Below, one piece after another: positions 12,401-24,400 of a stretch of DNA of 64,000 nt. Below the pieces are notes generated by a model. The model made no database searches. It was not told the DNA's origin and worked only from the letters and a program-made list of their open reading frames with translations. A program made the position numbers and the translations under genes. This stretch comes from Pseudisothecium myosuroides (Eukaryota > Streptophyta > Bryopsida > Hypnales > Lembophyllaceae): NCBI GenBank assembly GCA_951799445.1, contig OX637296.1, forward strand, positions 5,890,001-5,954,000, written 5' to 3'. Positions within the stretch are counted from its first letter, which is position 1, and the number at the start of each line of letters is the position of its first letter.

Positions 12401-14179
12401 TCAATTTTTCTTAGACAAGGAAATGATTGCTTGGTTGCCAGACTACAAATAGATAGTGAAAAATTGCACCTCCACGCAAAATCACAAATATCCTATGTTT
12501 TAGCTATGGAGTTTCGCCTTTGCTTTGCTACAATGAACATTTGTGTGTAGTCAATGAAAGAGAGAGAGATAGGTTGGAATAGAAGAAGGGTTGAAACATT
12601 CACCTAATGTCTCATGTATAACCCCAAGATGATACACTCCAAGCCATAATTGGAAGCACTCTTTGCTGTCTACGGCCAACTATGTTACAAACGCTTGGAA
12701 CAAGCTCTAACCTCCTCTCACCGCTTTTGATGCTCTTAAGGCATCTACAACAGAACTACGCAAACCACTTGACACTCAACATAATCGATGCCGAAAGTAT
12801 GTTAAGAAAACCACTTCTACTTGGAAGCGCACCTCAACACTTGGAGTACTCTTTCTATGGTCCCACAAAATTAATATATGGGGAGTATTTTAAGTCTATT
12901 TTTTTGCTAATGGAACCCGTTATTCAACACCCTGTAGTATTTAGAAGACATCCAATGCTATTTTATACACTCCATAGTATATAAAAGCAAATTATAATTT
13001 TTAATTCTAATGTTTTTTTGGCACCCTAAATTCGTTTGCGTTAATCTTTTTACTTCTATTGCTTAGTGTATCCCCCAAGATTATTTCCATATATTCTAGA
13101 AAAAAACCCACCTCTTTCTCTAACATGATCCTTGCATTTCTTAGCAAAGAAATCACAATGTGCTTAAAAGATGCAAACAACTCTGCCCAAGACTAAGAGC
13201 ACCCCCCATTGTGAAAACCCCCCACAGGCGTTGATCTTTATATGAAAAAATGCCCCTTCCTCCAATGCCATCAACCAACATTATTTGGAAAAAAATTGTT
13301 GCCGTTGATTGTGCTGTCTTGAAAAATGATCTTGGCCGTCAAGATTAGGATTTATGAATATGATACAAATACTTATAGAATACAATATATGGGATACATA
13401 TGGATATTGCACAAGGTATATTCTCATAATCATATGTATGTATATATATACACACACACACACTATTGATACATGATATAAAATACTAATATTGATGACA
13501 TGTACCATGTGTGACATGGGTTTTGTCATTGCAATGACGAAATAATTATTTTTTTAAGCCAAAGTGATTTGTTTACAATGATATGAATTAATGATGATTT
13601 TGATTTTATAGTCTTGTAATTACTTTACAATTCGTCACTTCTTCAATGTGATTGAAATGTCATGTCCTTTCAAATTTAAGAGAATCATGTATACATGGAA
13701 GAAGTGGACTTTGAAACAATTCATGGTTTGGATGGTGGTTCATTTATTTGTTAACGGCTCAAGGTATTGAATATATATAGAATGTCTATAAGCCACAACA
13801 AACTATGCAAACTCAATAGGCAAGGTCTTGTAAATTTTCTCTTTCACAAATTCAAAACCCTTCCAACACTGTATTTATTAAATAGTGAAGTTTTCGACAA
13901 AGCTCTTATTTATTTTTCACATTTTGTTTTTTGTCACTTAATTTTTTTAATTCTTTTTTATCATTAATAAATTAATATAAAAAAATCCATGTCACACTAC
14001 GATATTATGTCGATATTCCATTTCAATTGTAGTCACAGCAGCTTCTAGAAAAATATAAATATGGTAGGGAATCTAAAATGTATTTTATGAACACAATTAC
14101 TTCATTCACTCATTTTACAAGTGAATTAATTAATTGGCAAAAGTGATAGTTTGTCACAAGATGGCAAAAAGATTCTTCT

Positions 14180-14345
14180 TTCTACTTCATCCTTCCTTGT
14201 CTTAAACTACATGATTTCCATGTATCTTAGGAAAGCAACCACCTCCTTCCTTGGCTTAAACTACATAATTTCCATGTATCTTACAAAAGATATCACCTCC
14301 TTCCTTAGCCTAAACTTTATGAACTCCGTGTACTTATGAAAGGAA
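14180..14345. repeat. Block of the ~96-bp composite minisatellite
   Basis: Three half-units with CCTTCCTTGTCTTAAACTAC, ATGATTTCCATGTATCTTAG and GAAAGCAACCACCTCCTTCC occur in succession. They continue the array type found at 4290-6600. A 62-codon ORF through the repeat is repetitive and not a gene. Confidence 0.65.
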
Positions 14346-14422
14346 TCAACTTCTTCTTTGGTATACTTGGAGGAAGAATTATTAGTTAAATTTGATGTTC
14401 ACAAGATTTCTTTTTCTTTTGC

Positions 14423-14990
14423 ACCTAAAGTCCGAAGACCTTTTTTTTATTAGAATCCACGCAAATTTTTTATTTACAATACAAAAAGCAATTTTTTTTA
14501 AATATTTGTCTTTTGGAAAAAATCCAATCATAGGATCTTGCACAATATTAGTGTGAAAATGTATAGAAGAAATTTTAGAAAGTTTGGTTATATAGATTGG
14601 AAGGTATAAATGTTTGATGCAAAGAAAATGCGTTTCTTTGGTGACTTGCAATGCTAGATTATAAGACTTTGAATCTACTTAACTTAAAACATTTGTGCAT
14701 TAGATTTTGAATTAGCAAGAATATTGTTGAAAAATTGAACTGAGGATTCAAGGAAAAAATATTTAAATTAAAAGACTAAATTTTCAGTTTTCTAGAAAAA
14801 TAGTAGTGGATGTTGGTATTGGCTAGAAGGAAAAACTAAATTATTAACAGTTAACTATTTTTTTTTAAAGATTTAAGAATTGCCCACAAAACAAGATGCT
14901 CTATAGCTTTCACATTACTATTGCAAATGGAATGAATCAAATCTTTTTCAAAAGACAAAAATATAATGTATAAAAATAAAATAAAATAAA
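14423..14990 (+). mobile_element. TTAA element, right-truncated diverged copy
   Basis: The left end CACCTAAAGTCCGAAGACC is preceded by TTTTGC rather than TTAA. Interior landmarks are present: CCAATCATAGGATCTTGCAC, ATAGATTGGAAGGTATAAA, and GCCCACAAAACAAGATGCTC. Similarity stops near 14990, where a different dispersed repeat (also at about 4075-4250) begins. Confidence 0.6.
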
Positions 14991-15289
14991 TAATACATAA
15001 ATGAAACTGTGGATGCACATTGTGTAGTGTAGAAGATGTTCCTATTGGAGGGGTGTAGGCCTTGAAAATTTCAGGGTCAATTGCAAGCTTAGTATATTTA
15101 GGCACATCTATCAAGTACACACTTGTCCAATGGTATCTTCTTTTACAATGTCGTTGCACTTCATAACATTGTTGATGCTTGTTGGGAATATCCCTTTTCC
15201 TATCTTAAAATATTGGATTCTTTTTGTGGTGTGTTTGGAGGAAGAATTATTGATCAAATTTGATGTCCGTAAGAATTTTTTTTCTTTAA

Positions 15290-16026
15290 TTTGTGAAGTC
15301 TCAAGGCCATTTTTTGTCAGAAGCCATTCAAAACTACAATTTCTAATCCAAAGAGAAAAATTCTTAAACATTCGTTATTTTTTACCAGTCCAACCTCTAA
15401 ATCTTGTACTATACCAATATAAAAATGTATGGAAGAAATTTCAAAAACTTTGATTACATAGATTGCAACATAAAAGTGTTTAAAGCAAAATAAAATGTTT
15501 TTTTTTGCATCTTGTAAAGTTGAATTATAAGACTTTGAATGTGATTAACTTAAAAAAATTACATTGTAGATTTTGAATTATCCAAAAAATTGCTGAAAAA
15601 CAAAGTTGAGGATTTGGTATTTAAAAAATAAATAAAAGGCTGGATTTCCATTTTTCAAAATAAATATTGGTGGATGTAAGTATTGAATAGGAAGAAAAAC
15701 TAAGTCATTAATAATTGACTATTTTCTCACAAAGCATTTGAAAATTGCTTGCAAATCAAGGTGTTTCTTAGCTTTCACATCACTAATGTAAACATAATTG
15801 AGAACATAATGAATCAAATCATTCTAAAGAGACGAAAATGTAATCTATAAGAAAAAAATGAAAATTATTTTTATTTTAAGTTTTTGTAGGCATTTATGTT
15901 GCCCTCTTGTAACTATTTTAAGTTTTTTAAGGTATAACTTTTGCTCCCATGCGTCAAAAATTGAGATCATAGGAACTTGTCCAAACTTTCAAGTGTTCCT
16001 TGAGAAGACACTTATAACTTTAGGAG
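15290..16026 (+). mobile_element. TTAA element, internally deleted diverged copy
   Basis: TTAA flanks at 15286-15289 and 16027-16030 remain. The left end TTTGTGAAGTCTCAAGGCC and right end CTTATAACTTTAGGAG are degraded forms of the family ends. At 737 bp it is shorter than the 900-935 bp norm; the loss is around the pyrimidine-rich segment before the final third. Confidence 0.7.
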
Positions 16027-16788
16027 TTAATCACTTGTAGACCTCGCATTAAAATTTGAACAACTAATGAATGCAAATTTGTCCAAGTATAAAAATCTTG
16101 GCTTTTTCATCCTTCTAAATGTTTTTTGACTTGTGGGTTTATTCTATAGCATTTATGCAAAACAGATTTGTTGCATTTTTAAAAAAAGCCATCGTAATTA
16201 CAACTCAACCGCATTATTGGAAGTAAAGTCTTCATTTTGATTGGGATGCTTGAGTTCATGCTTAAAACTAATCCAAAAAAACATAAATTAAATTGAGCAT
16301 TATCATTAATCAATAGCTTAGAAATAATTCCGTGTAAGCCCAAAGAGACTAATCATCTTTTATTTATTTATAGCTTGTATTGAAGTAAAAAGTTTTCTAT
16401 AGGGTGGATAATGTTGACCCTAAATTGAAAAAAAGATGTAAGATACAAAGTGTGTGGGCCTATACATTATGGAAAGACAACAAGAATTGTTAGTTTTCTC
16501 TTTTAAAGCATCAAATAGAAAACTGTTGCCTAGTTGCAGGTTTGTGTATGCCAATTGCTTATTTGAATATATAAAAAGTAGAATTTAGCATGCAAAATTA
16601 AATATAATGTATTTCAACTTTAGATTATATATATTTTATGAAATAACTTTGAAAGGGTGAATCCAATATCTTCTTGACATTTAATGGAAACACTTGTAAA
16701 AACATGGTCTAATCCTTCTTTATTGGAATTATAATTTTTTTGTAGGGTTGTGACAATTCCAAATATTTGGTCAAGTTTATCAAATATA

Positions 16789-16873
<85 letters not shown>

Positions 16874-18678
16874 TTTTGTTATATTCATTGCAAAATTGCG
16901 CTTTTTTATTTTCAACAAATTTTCTACAAATTGCTATAAAATGTGGCCTAATAGCTTCATTTTTCCTACTTAAGACTTCAACATCACATGTCTCACTTTG
17001 GCTACAAGTGTATTATGAAAAATTATAAAGTTTAAGAGTTAGATTTTTCATAGGGTTATAGCTAGACCATAATATTTGTTGAAATCTTGTGGACTTTAGC
17101 TCCAAGAAGAATGGTTGGCTGAAGTTCAATATAATCATCTTTGAAGTTTTTGTGGCCAATTTTATGTCAAAGATATTTATTAATAACATATTTGATGATG
17201 GCTATAAAAGTTATTAAATTAACCCTATTTTCATTCATTGAACTAATTAGTGTTCATCTTAATATTCTTAAAGCAAACTTCTATGTTTTCAAGGAATCGA
17301 AAATTGATATTTGAGTTATCAAGATTCGGAATTGCCTTTGCTAAGTTCCGTAACACTTTCACATCTACAGTATATGAGAAGGAAGAAATTACATTTAAAG
17401 AATAGCTTTGCCTTCTTATCAAACTAAAAAGAACCAAACAATACAAATTCAATTCAACAAATAATTTTTTGGAAGATTGAAAGATGCTTCCCCGACTTTC
17501 AAGAGCTTCTCCCCTAAATTTTCTTGAGCAAAAAGTCTTGTTCACTTCCATATTGAATTTTGGAATTTTTTTTGTCTTTTTAAAGATGTTGGATTAATTT
17601 TTGTACATAGAAGTCTTCTCTAACTTGTACAATGGTATCAAAACATGTATATTGGTCCAAACTAAGGTGACTAGTGTGAAAAGTAACGTGGGGTGTTCCT
17701 ATTTAGGGCATAGTGCATGAATTTACTTTGTTTGCCCCTCACTTTATGTCTAAAGGACTGGGGATATTTGAACATAATCCTTGTTTTCTTGACTAGCTCT
17801 TGTAATAAGCATAATTCCTCATTTGTGTAGAATAATTTTGATGATTGCCATTGTTGAAATAAAAGAAGATTTATGAAGCTTTCCAATAAAAAAAGATTGA
17901 CAAAATTGCACCGTTGATAAGATTGATGAAAGATGTTTGGTTAGGGAGTACTTTGTATATATGCTGCAATCAAAATGTTGAAATTGGAATGCTCAAAAGT
18001 ACTCCAAAAATTCTAATTTTTTTCCATGGGTACATATCATCATGACATTAATGTACAATTTTTTTCAAATAATTTTGAGGTGTGAAAAAAAAGATATGAA
18101 GATGTGAGTCTCTTTATTGTTTGCGGACTGTTAATCAGGTTCACATTTTGAATTTTCTACAAATGTAGTTGCAAAGCCACGTGGTGGCCTTTTGGTCCTT
18201 TAGGGGTCAATAAGTGAATGAATTATAATACCCCCTATAAGTACATTTTTCATTAATCCCTACATGTATGTTTTTTGTTATCCCCCTATATATGTTTTTC
18301 ATTACTCCTTTATGTATGTATTTTTAAATATATTAGATTACAATCAATATGGGATTAACGATGGTATCCCATGTTCCATATCTATATGTCATATAATATC
18401 AATATTCCACATATCATACCTACTAGTGTACCATGTGCCATTGCCACAACCAAAATAAAAGTAAATTTTTTTTTAAAATTTAAAAATTTATAATTTTTTG
18501 AAATTCAATATTTTTTTCCATGAGTCGGATCAATACTAAACAAAGCTTGTGCACCCTTCTTCACTGAGGGCATTTCGATGATACTAAGAACATAGTGGTG
18601 GGATGCATTGTTTCGGAGATCCCACCGTAATAAACAAAACAAAACAAAACAAGCAAACAAATTAATTAACTAATGTAA
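16027..18678. other. AT-rich intergenic sequence, no gene seen
   Basis: It contains the TA microsatellite at 16795-16872. Short ORFs on both strands have no recognisable motif. A hairpin-like pair GTGGTGGGAT/ATCCCACCGT lies around 18596-18628. Confidence 0.4.
16795..16872. repeat. TA dinucleotide microsatellite
   Basis: An almost pure run of about 39 TA units. The alternating tyrosine-isoleucine ORFs on both strands are products of the repeat. Confidence 0.97.
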
Positions 18679-19606
18679 CCCCTAAAAAGTCCCAAGGCCT
18701 TTTTTCTATAAAAAAAACCATTCAAAACTACCATTTCCAAAGTAAAGAGCAACAAAATTTAAAAAGTATTTTATTTTGCATATCTAACCATTGGATCTTG
18801 TACTAGACTAGTGTAAGAATGTGTGGAAGAAATTTCAAAACTTTGACCATGCAGATTGCAAGATATTGGCATTTAAAGTGAAAGAAACAAGCTTTTTTGC
18901 ACCTTGCTCAACTACATTTTTGGCTTTGAACCTTCTTAACTTAAAATTTTTGCTCTATTGATTTTGAATTTCTAATTTTATATGATGAAAAATTGAGTTG
19001 AGAGTCTAGGGGAAAACATTAAAATAAAACACTCTTAGTTTTCACTCATTAAAAATTTATTAAGTAAAATTAGGTTCAAGATTGAAGGGGAAACAAAACC
19101 ATTAATAGCTCTAAGATTGAAACATACTAATCTCAACATTGAGATTGTTCTAGCAAAAAATCTTTACCTTGTGAATTTTTATTTATTTTTTAATTGTGAA
19201 AATTGAGTTCAAAAAATAATCACCCAAGTTATTTTTTCAAGAAGATGCTATGCTTGCCCCCAAAACAAGATTGTTCATAACTTTTACATAACAAATCCAA
19301 ATGGAATAAATCAAAGCTCCCATGTAGATAAAATTCAACCTATATGAAACAATTTAAAAAAACAATTTATCTAAATTTTTTCAGAGGTTTTTTTTTGCTT
19401 GCTAAACTAAAAAAAAAGGGGGGGGGGCTTTTTGTGTAGTAACTTTTGCTCCCGGGCACCAATTGAAATAAAAACTATATTTCTAGAAAGCTAATGTGTT
19501 TTTCAACCTTCACAAAAAAATTCTGAAAATCATGACAAATTTTGAGATTGTAGGAACTTGCTCGAAATCCATTTTGTTTCTCAAGGAGACAATGGGACTT
19601 TAGGGG
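18679..19606 (+). mobile_element. TTAA element, full-length copy
   Basis: The left end CCCCTAAAAAGTCCCAAGG follows GTAA (one change from TTAA), and the right end ATGGGACTTTAGGGG is followed by TTAA (19607-19610). It is 928 bp. Interior landmarks include TAACCATTGGATCTTGTAC, GAGATTGTTCTAGCAA and GCTCCCGGGCACCAATTG. The next copy, in opposite orientation, starts only 113 bp downstream. Confidence 0.87.
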
Positions 19607-19684
19607 TTAAATTTCCATATATATTCCATGTATTGCACCCATATCACTCAAAAAAATTTGGTTTTGGTTTTGGAGGAACGGGTA

Positions 19685-20879
19685 AGGTAAGGTACACCCA
19701 AATGTGCCACTGACCTTAACCCCTAAAGTACCAAAGTCCCCTCGGGGGACACTTCAGATTTCGGGCAGGCCCGTGTGGCCTCAAATTTTGATCTGATTTT
19801 TTGAAACTTTTTTTGAAGATAGGGAATCACATTAGCTTTCTAAAAATGTAATTTTTTTTTCAATCGGTGCCCGGGAGCAAAAGTTATGCCATCTTAAAGC
19901 AAAAAAGCAGTTCGGCGGGCAGATAAAAAAAAAAAAAAAAGGTTTTTATTTTTTATTTTTATTTTCCTCAAAGATCATGTTTTTGTCTACATCTGAAGCT
20001 TTGATTCATTCTATTTGGACTAATAATGAGAAAGTTATGGACAATCTTGTTTTTCAGGCAATTTAAGCATCTTCAAAAAAACTAACTTATAGAATTCATT
20101 TTTGAATGCAATTTTCAAATTTTTTCAATTTTTTTTTTTTACAAGGTCAAGTTTGTTTGCAAGAACAATCCCACCATTGGGATTATGTTGTTTTAATTCC
20201 ACCTAAGAGCTATTAACAATTTAGTATTTCGTTCAATTTTGGACCTACTTCTATTTAACAATTTTTTAATATGTGAAAATCAAGGTTTGACATTCTAAAA
20301 TTTTTTTCCCCGACTCTCAACTCAAATGTTCAAGATAAAAAATTACAACTTTTTGTTGTGTAGTGCAAAAAAAATTCACAAATGGCCGTCAAAGTCATCT
20401 GAAATTGCAGGAAACAGTTCAAAAAAACTTTTTTTTCCAACTTTGAATACTAATATCTTCCAATCAGAATGGTCAAATGTCTTGAAATTTTTACCACATA
20501 ATCTGAGACAAGTGAAGTACAAGATCCTATGGTTAGATTCTAAAAAAAAAAGTTTTTTTGGGTTTAGGGAGTGATCGTAGCAAAAATGGCAGTTTTCAGT
20601 GGTTCTGGAGCCAGAAAATGCCTTGGTATTTTAGGGGTTAAACCACCATTTTCACTCTGTGTACATCTTCAAAATCAATTCTATACATGTAAGGAAGAAA
20701 CCATTTTAAAACCAAACTTTGTTCCTTAATTACTTTTGCATACAGTATCCAAATGCGACGTTCTTTGGTGCGTTGGAGCCTACTTTCACTTGCCAAGAAG
20801 AACATGTGAAAATCTGACCAGTCTAATAATAGTAACTAGACTCAGTAGCAAAAAGTGGCGGTTTTGGGAGTACCCACCT
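19685..20879. mobile_element. TA-type mariner-like MITE, second copy, split by a TTAA element
   Basis: The left end AGGTAAGGTACACCCAAATG and right end GGGAGTACCCACCT match the MITE at 718-1928, and the interiors align (AATGTGCCACTGACC; GACCAGTCTAATAATAGTAA). Without the TTAA element at 19720-20637 and its extra TTAA it is about 273 bp. The outer TA is preserved on the left only. The TTAA element inserted at a different site from the one in the first copy, so each MITE copy shows the other's empty site. Confidence 0.72.
19720..20637 (-). mobile_element. TTAA element, full-length copy, inverted
   Basis: TTAA lies at 19716-19719 and 20638-20641. Seen on the plus strand, the right end of the element comes first (CCCCTAAAGTACCAAAGTCC, then the palindrome CCCCTCGGGGGAC) and the left end comes last. 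The empty target is seen at 741-755, ACTGACCTTAAAGCG, with one TTAA at 748-751. It belongs to the subtype with GGCTCCAGAACCACTGAAA near its left end, shared with 24401-25301 and 51456-52380. 918 bp. Confidence 0.9.
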
Positions 20880-21166
20880 GTGGCAAATCAGGTGTTTCAT
20901 TTTATTTATTTTTGATTGGCAGGGATGGTTAAATAGTTGATAAGATTTGTGTACATTGTCCCTTTCCAGAGTCCAGTGAAAAGCTTAGTGGATAAAATCT
21001 AAACCCCTTGTAAAGTGACATCAAAAGCAAGTTTTTTTCCTTTCCAACATTTTCCCAAGCATTTTCCTAAGTGGAGTGGGGTCCCAAGTTTCCAAATTTT
21101 TTTTTGCAATTGCCAGTTCTAGTGTTACTGGTACGTTAGGTGTAACTTAAGTTTCTTGTGAACTAA

Positions 21167-21289
21167 AGGTATGTTCCCACCTGATGTTAAAGGTGTTGTT
21201 ACAGAGGGTCTTAGGAATGAATTTTGGCCTCCTTCTGGACCGGATTCACATTCCAAAGAACACCTGTAACACCAAGTGGGAACATACCT
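21167..21289. mobile_element. 123-bp MITE with ~45-bp inverted repeats and TAA flanks
   Basis: AGGTATGTTCCCAC at the left is matched by GTGGGAACATACCT at the right, and pairing continues inward (CTGATGTTAAAGGTGTT with the inverse of AACACCTGTAACACCAAG). TAA lies directly outside both ends (21164-21166 and 21290-21292), the kind of 3-bp duplication made by Tourist/PIF-Harbinger elements. The terminal AGGTA motif resembles the TA-flanked MITEs, so the class is not certain. Confidence 0.65.
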
Positions 21290-22070
21290 TAATACTTGGT
21301 AACTTATTATTTCAAGTTCCTTTCCAGGCCCTTCCAAAATCTGACCACACATCACTCAGTCCATCAGTTCAACCGTCTCCACATGGAAGTCAAGTAACAT
21401 ATTGCTGAGCTTGAGTGTGCCTTGGAACAAGTCCTTCAGTTAACTTATTGGAGTAATATAATCTCAACTCTCATTCCATCATCACTCCATCTGTCATCAT
21501 AACTCTGTCCAAAACTGATGAAATAAATGATCCTGGAAGTAGGTACCCTCCCAGCCATGTAAATAATACTGTTTGTATGGTGGAGACACCCAAAACCGTC
21601 AATATTAAGCAATTCAGCATAACTTAGTTGGAGGCACCTTTTCCTAAAAATGATATTTTGTAGTATTTGCGAGTGAAAATCATGAATATTAGAAAAAAAA
21701 ATTAGATTTTTTGGACGTGGTATGTAATTTCTATGATTTTTCAAAGTGTTGGCTCCCTAGACCACTAAAACTGTCACATAGGTGGACCCAAAACTGAAAT
21801 CTGCAAAAATTACTAGTTAGCGAATGAGAGTTAGGTATGCGTCTTTCAAATGCATCAACGAATCAGAGTTAAACATTTCAAGGGCACACTAATGAGAAGT
21901 CTAGGGACAGATTTAGTGACAGAGTCTAAGGTAGAAAAATGGGAACATGGACGCTAATGGGTGTTTCTACCTTAAGGTATGAGGAATTCTATTTTTTCAA
22001 ATTTAGTTGATTGGGGAATTGTATGAGTCCCAATGGTTGCCACTAATTTAGGACACTTCACATAAGTTAA

Positions 22071-22292
22071 CCCCTAATTAACGAAGAGGCCATTATGTGG
22101 GTGATGGATGAGAGAGAATCAAATTGTATAGGACAAAAGTGCAACTATTCATCTTTGGAATTTGCTGTGAAAAGGGGAGATCTTCTACAGTAGCTTGACT
22201 TCCAATGAGCGCTTTTGCAATTTTTTAAGCCAATGATTCACACGATAATGCAAAAGGATGATTTTGAAGGTCACCCCTTCGTCCTTCAAGGG
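22071..22292. mobile_element. Small TTAA element (family 2), copy 1, 222 bp
   Basis: TTAA lies at 22067-22070 and 22293-22296. The left end is CCCCTAATTAACGAAGAGGC and the right end CGTCCTTCAAGGG. The interior matches 30839-31059 over most of its length (AAGTGCAACTATTCATC, GGAATTTGCTGTGAAAAGG, GATCTTCTACAGTA). It has no similarity to the ~925-bp family beyond the TTAA-CCC start. Confidence 0.75.
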
Positions 22293-23058
22293 TTAAGCTT
22301 CTTAGTTCTTAGTCCTGACCGATTGGTTCCGTCTACCCAGCCCAAGGTGGACCGGGTGCTTCCGAGTAAGAAATTTATGATAGACTTTCATCATTTGGCG
22401 ATATTTTGACTAGGGGAAGATGGTACTTCTTAGGAACTTAACTTAGAGGCTTAGCCAATTCTCTTTGAGATCGATTGCACAAAATTTCAGCCCCTTTTGA
22501 GCTAAAGGCCGTCTTCAACTACTCGTTAGAATAAGATTAAAACGGGGGCCAACTCTCCTACATGTAAAGGGCTTGAGGCCAAGAAGCCGGGCCGATTCAA
22601 CAAAAACTATAAAATTTTAGCCATTTTTTTTTCTAGGACCACATTACACCTAAAGGCCGGTCCAATTCCCCTTGAGGCCAATTGGACTAAATCCAATAGA
22701 TTTGACTTGTTAGATTTTTTTTTTAAAGAATTAAAAAAAAATTGAAACTTGACATTGACATTGACCCCGAGGCCAAAAATTGGCCTATCATTTTTGGTGC
22801 ACCCAATTTAGCAAGCTTGGGTCATGTCAAATTGTACCTTTTTTGAATAAAAAATCCATTCCACCAAATTGGCCTAGCCTCTAGGTGTAAAGGGACTGGA
22901 ACTAATTTCAACCTTTTGTCCAATTACAAGTGATCATTGGGGGCCTCTAATGTAGTAAATTGGCCCGACCTCTAGATATAAAGTGGCCCTAACCCTAAAG
23001 TAAACTTTGACAAACAAGAGACATTGTTTTACTTTAGGTTTGACATTGTAATGATTAA

Positions 23059-23753
23059 CCCCTACAGTCTCAAGATCATTTTTGTGTCATAAAACACACA
23101 AAACTACTTCAAAATACTCGCCCCCAAAGCAAGGTCAAAATCTTCATCAATACTTATTTCTTAACAAATTCAAATGTAGTATCCTTTAATTAACTTGTTT
23201 AAGTACATTGTTCCAAAATTTTAGAGTGAATATCCCCACCATTTGCAAGTTGAATGTGCCTAAACTTCAAATGTAGACTTTTTTAGCCCTTCCAAAAGGT
23301 GAAGTTTTGTCTTTCAACATTTTTAGAAAAAAACATATATGTCCTATAACTCGTGCATTTTAGTCAACAAGTAGGAAAACGGGATGAGACTATATATATA
23401 ATTTAACCAAAAAAAATCATTTTCAATTAAAAAAAATTGTAAAGTAGAAGGTGTTTTAGAATGAAACATATAACTAATATGCCGATAACTTTTGGAAGAA
23501 TTCGAGAATTGTTCATTGTAATGGTGAAAATGTTGTAATGAACAATTAATATCCTTAATTTTATTTTTATTAGAAAATTTTCAAAATTGAGAAAAAAAGA
23601 CAACTTTATATGTTTTTTCTAGCTTCATTGCCTTCAAAATAAAACTTCTCATAACTTTTACTTCATTATTTGAAATTTTTTGGTTCAAATGTTTTTGAGT
23701 AAATATCAATCTTTTCAAAAAGATCAAAGTGGGCTTTGTAGTCCTCTAGGGGG
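23059..23753 (+). mobile_element. TTAA element, diverged subfamily A copy inserted in an older copy
   Basis: The left flank is TTAA (23055-23058), the right flank GTAA (23754-23757). The left end CCCCTACAGTCTCAAGATC and right end TAGTCCTCTAGGGGGG are changed family ends. At 695 bp it has internal loss. Sequence right of it (TTATATTGAAGATTTGAGTT) is the middle of another family member, so this copy entered an existing one. Confidence 0.6.
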
Positions 23754-23951
23754 GTAAAATTCTTTTATATTGAAGATTTGAGTTGAGAGTTTGGGATTTT
23801 TTTTTTAAATACTATAATTTAAGTTCTTTAAAATATTGTTAAATCGAAGTAGGTGCACAATACTAGAAGAAAAAACTAAATTGTTGATACTTCTAAGGTG
23901 GAATTAAAACACATTTATCCCAACAGTGAGATTGTTCTAGAAAGAAAATTA

Positions 23952-24371
23952 GAGTAAACTTGCCAATCACCGCACATACAACATTCAAATCCTTCTCCAC
24001 AATGTTCTAAAAACTTGCAAGCTTTGAAACTTGGCATGATTATTAAATGTTATATTAAGATTCATTTCCAAAAATAGAGCGCAGAAAAGTTTCCTCTTGC
24101 AAATTTCATTCCAAATTGAAAGTAACAAGGCTAAAATCTTGTTAAGAAAACCTTACAACTCTTCACCACATAGTGTGTGGTGACTATGCGGTGGCACAAA
24201 ATTGTTTTTCCAGAGTTCATCAGTTTCATTGTGCCGAGCATTGTGCAAATCGCATTCTCAAGTTTCATCCATAGACTGGAGTTCATGTTGCTGCGTTCTA
24301 AGAGCTCTAATATTGGGCGGTCCTTGTTGACTCAAAAGTATGGCCACTGTCTGGTAAATGGTGTGTTTACT
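23952..24371. mobile_element. TTA-flanked MITE of 420 bp (PIF/Harbinger-like)
   Basis: TTA occurs at 23949-23951 and 24372-24374. The ends are GAGTAAACTTGCCAATCACC and, reverse-complemented, AGTAAACACACCATTTACC. It interrupts a TTAA element between GATTGTTCTAG-AAAG and AAACCATG, which are nearly adjacent in other copies, so the insertion is well supported. A 3-bp TWA duplication is typical of Tourist/PIF-Harbinger MITEs. The class is inferred from that alone. Confidence 0.55.
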
Positions 24372-24400
24372 TTAAACCATGTGCAATTTCTCTTTTTTAA

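Larger units (their letters stand above)
6895..14422. other. Long AT-rich intergenic stretch without a recognisable gene
   Basis: Both strands show only short ORFs. The parts I can name are the AATCTTTT-type minisatellite (9233-9478), a region near 7840-7895 resembling the interior and right end of the small element at 25722-25862, and minisatellite pieces at 13086-13153 and 14180-14345. On the minus strand, 12076-12303 encodes a short peptide containing NLETKWETILALWDGFKTIE, which faintly resembles the Myb/trihelix-like domain of Harbinger-associated proteins. It is too short and isolated to call a gene. Confidence 0.4.
20880..23058. other. Intergenic sequence with small inverted-repeat elements
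   Basis: No gene is visible. It holds the 123-bp MITE at 21167-21289, a 44-bp hairpin with TA-AGGTAGAAA ends at 21929-21972, and the 222-bp TTAA element at 22071-22292. From about 22430 to 23000 phrases such as TTGAGGCCAATTGGAC, CTAAAGGCCGGTCCAATT and TGTAAAGGGCTTGAGGCC recur irregularly, which looks like a decayed repeat. Confidence 0.45.

Noticed and set aside
16709..17028. Overlapping ORFs on both strands with long Tyr-Ile runs
   Set aside because: They are translations of the TA microsatellite at 16795-16872.
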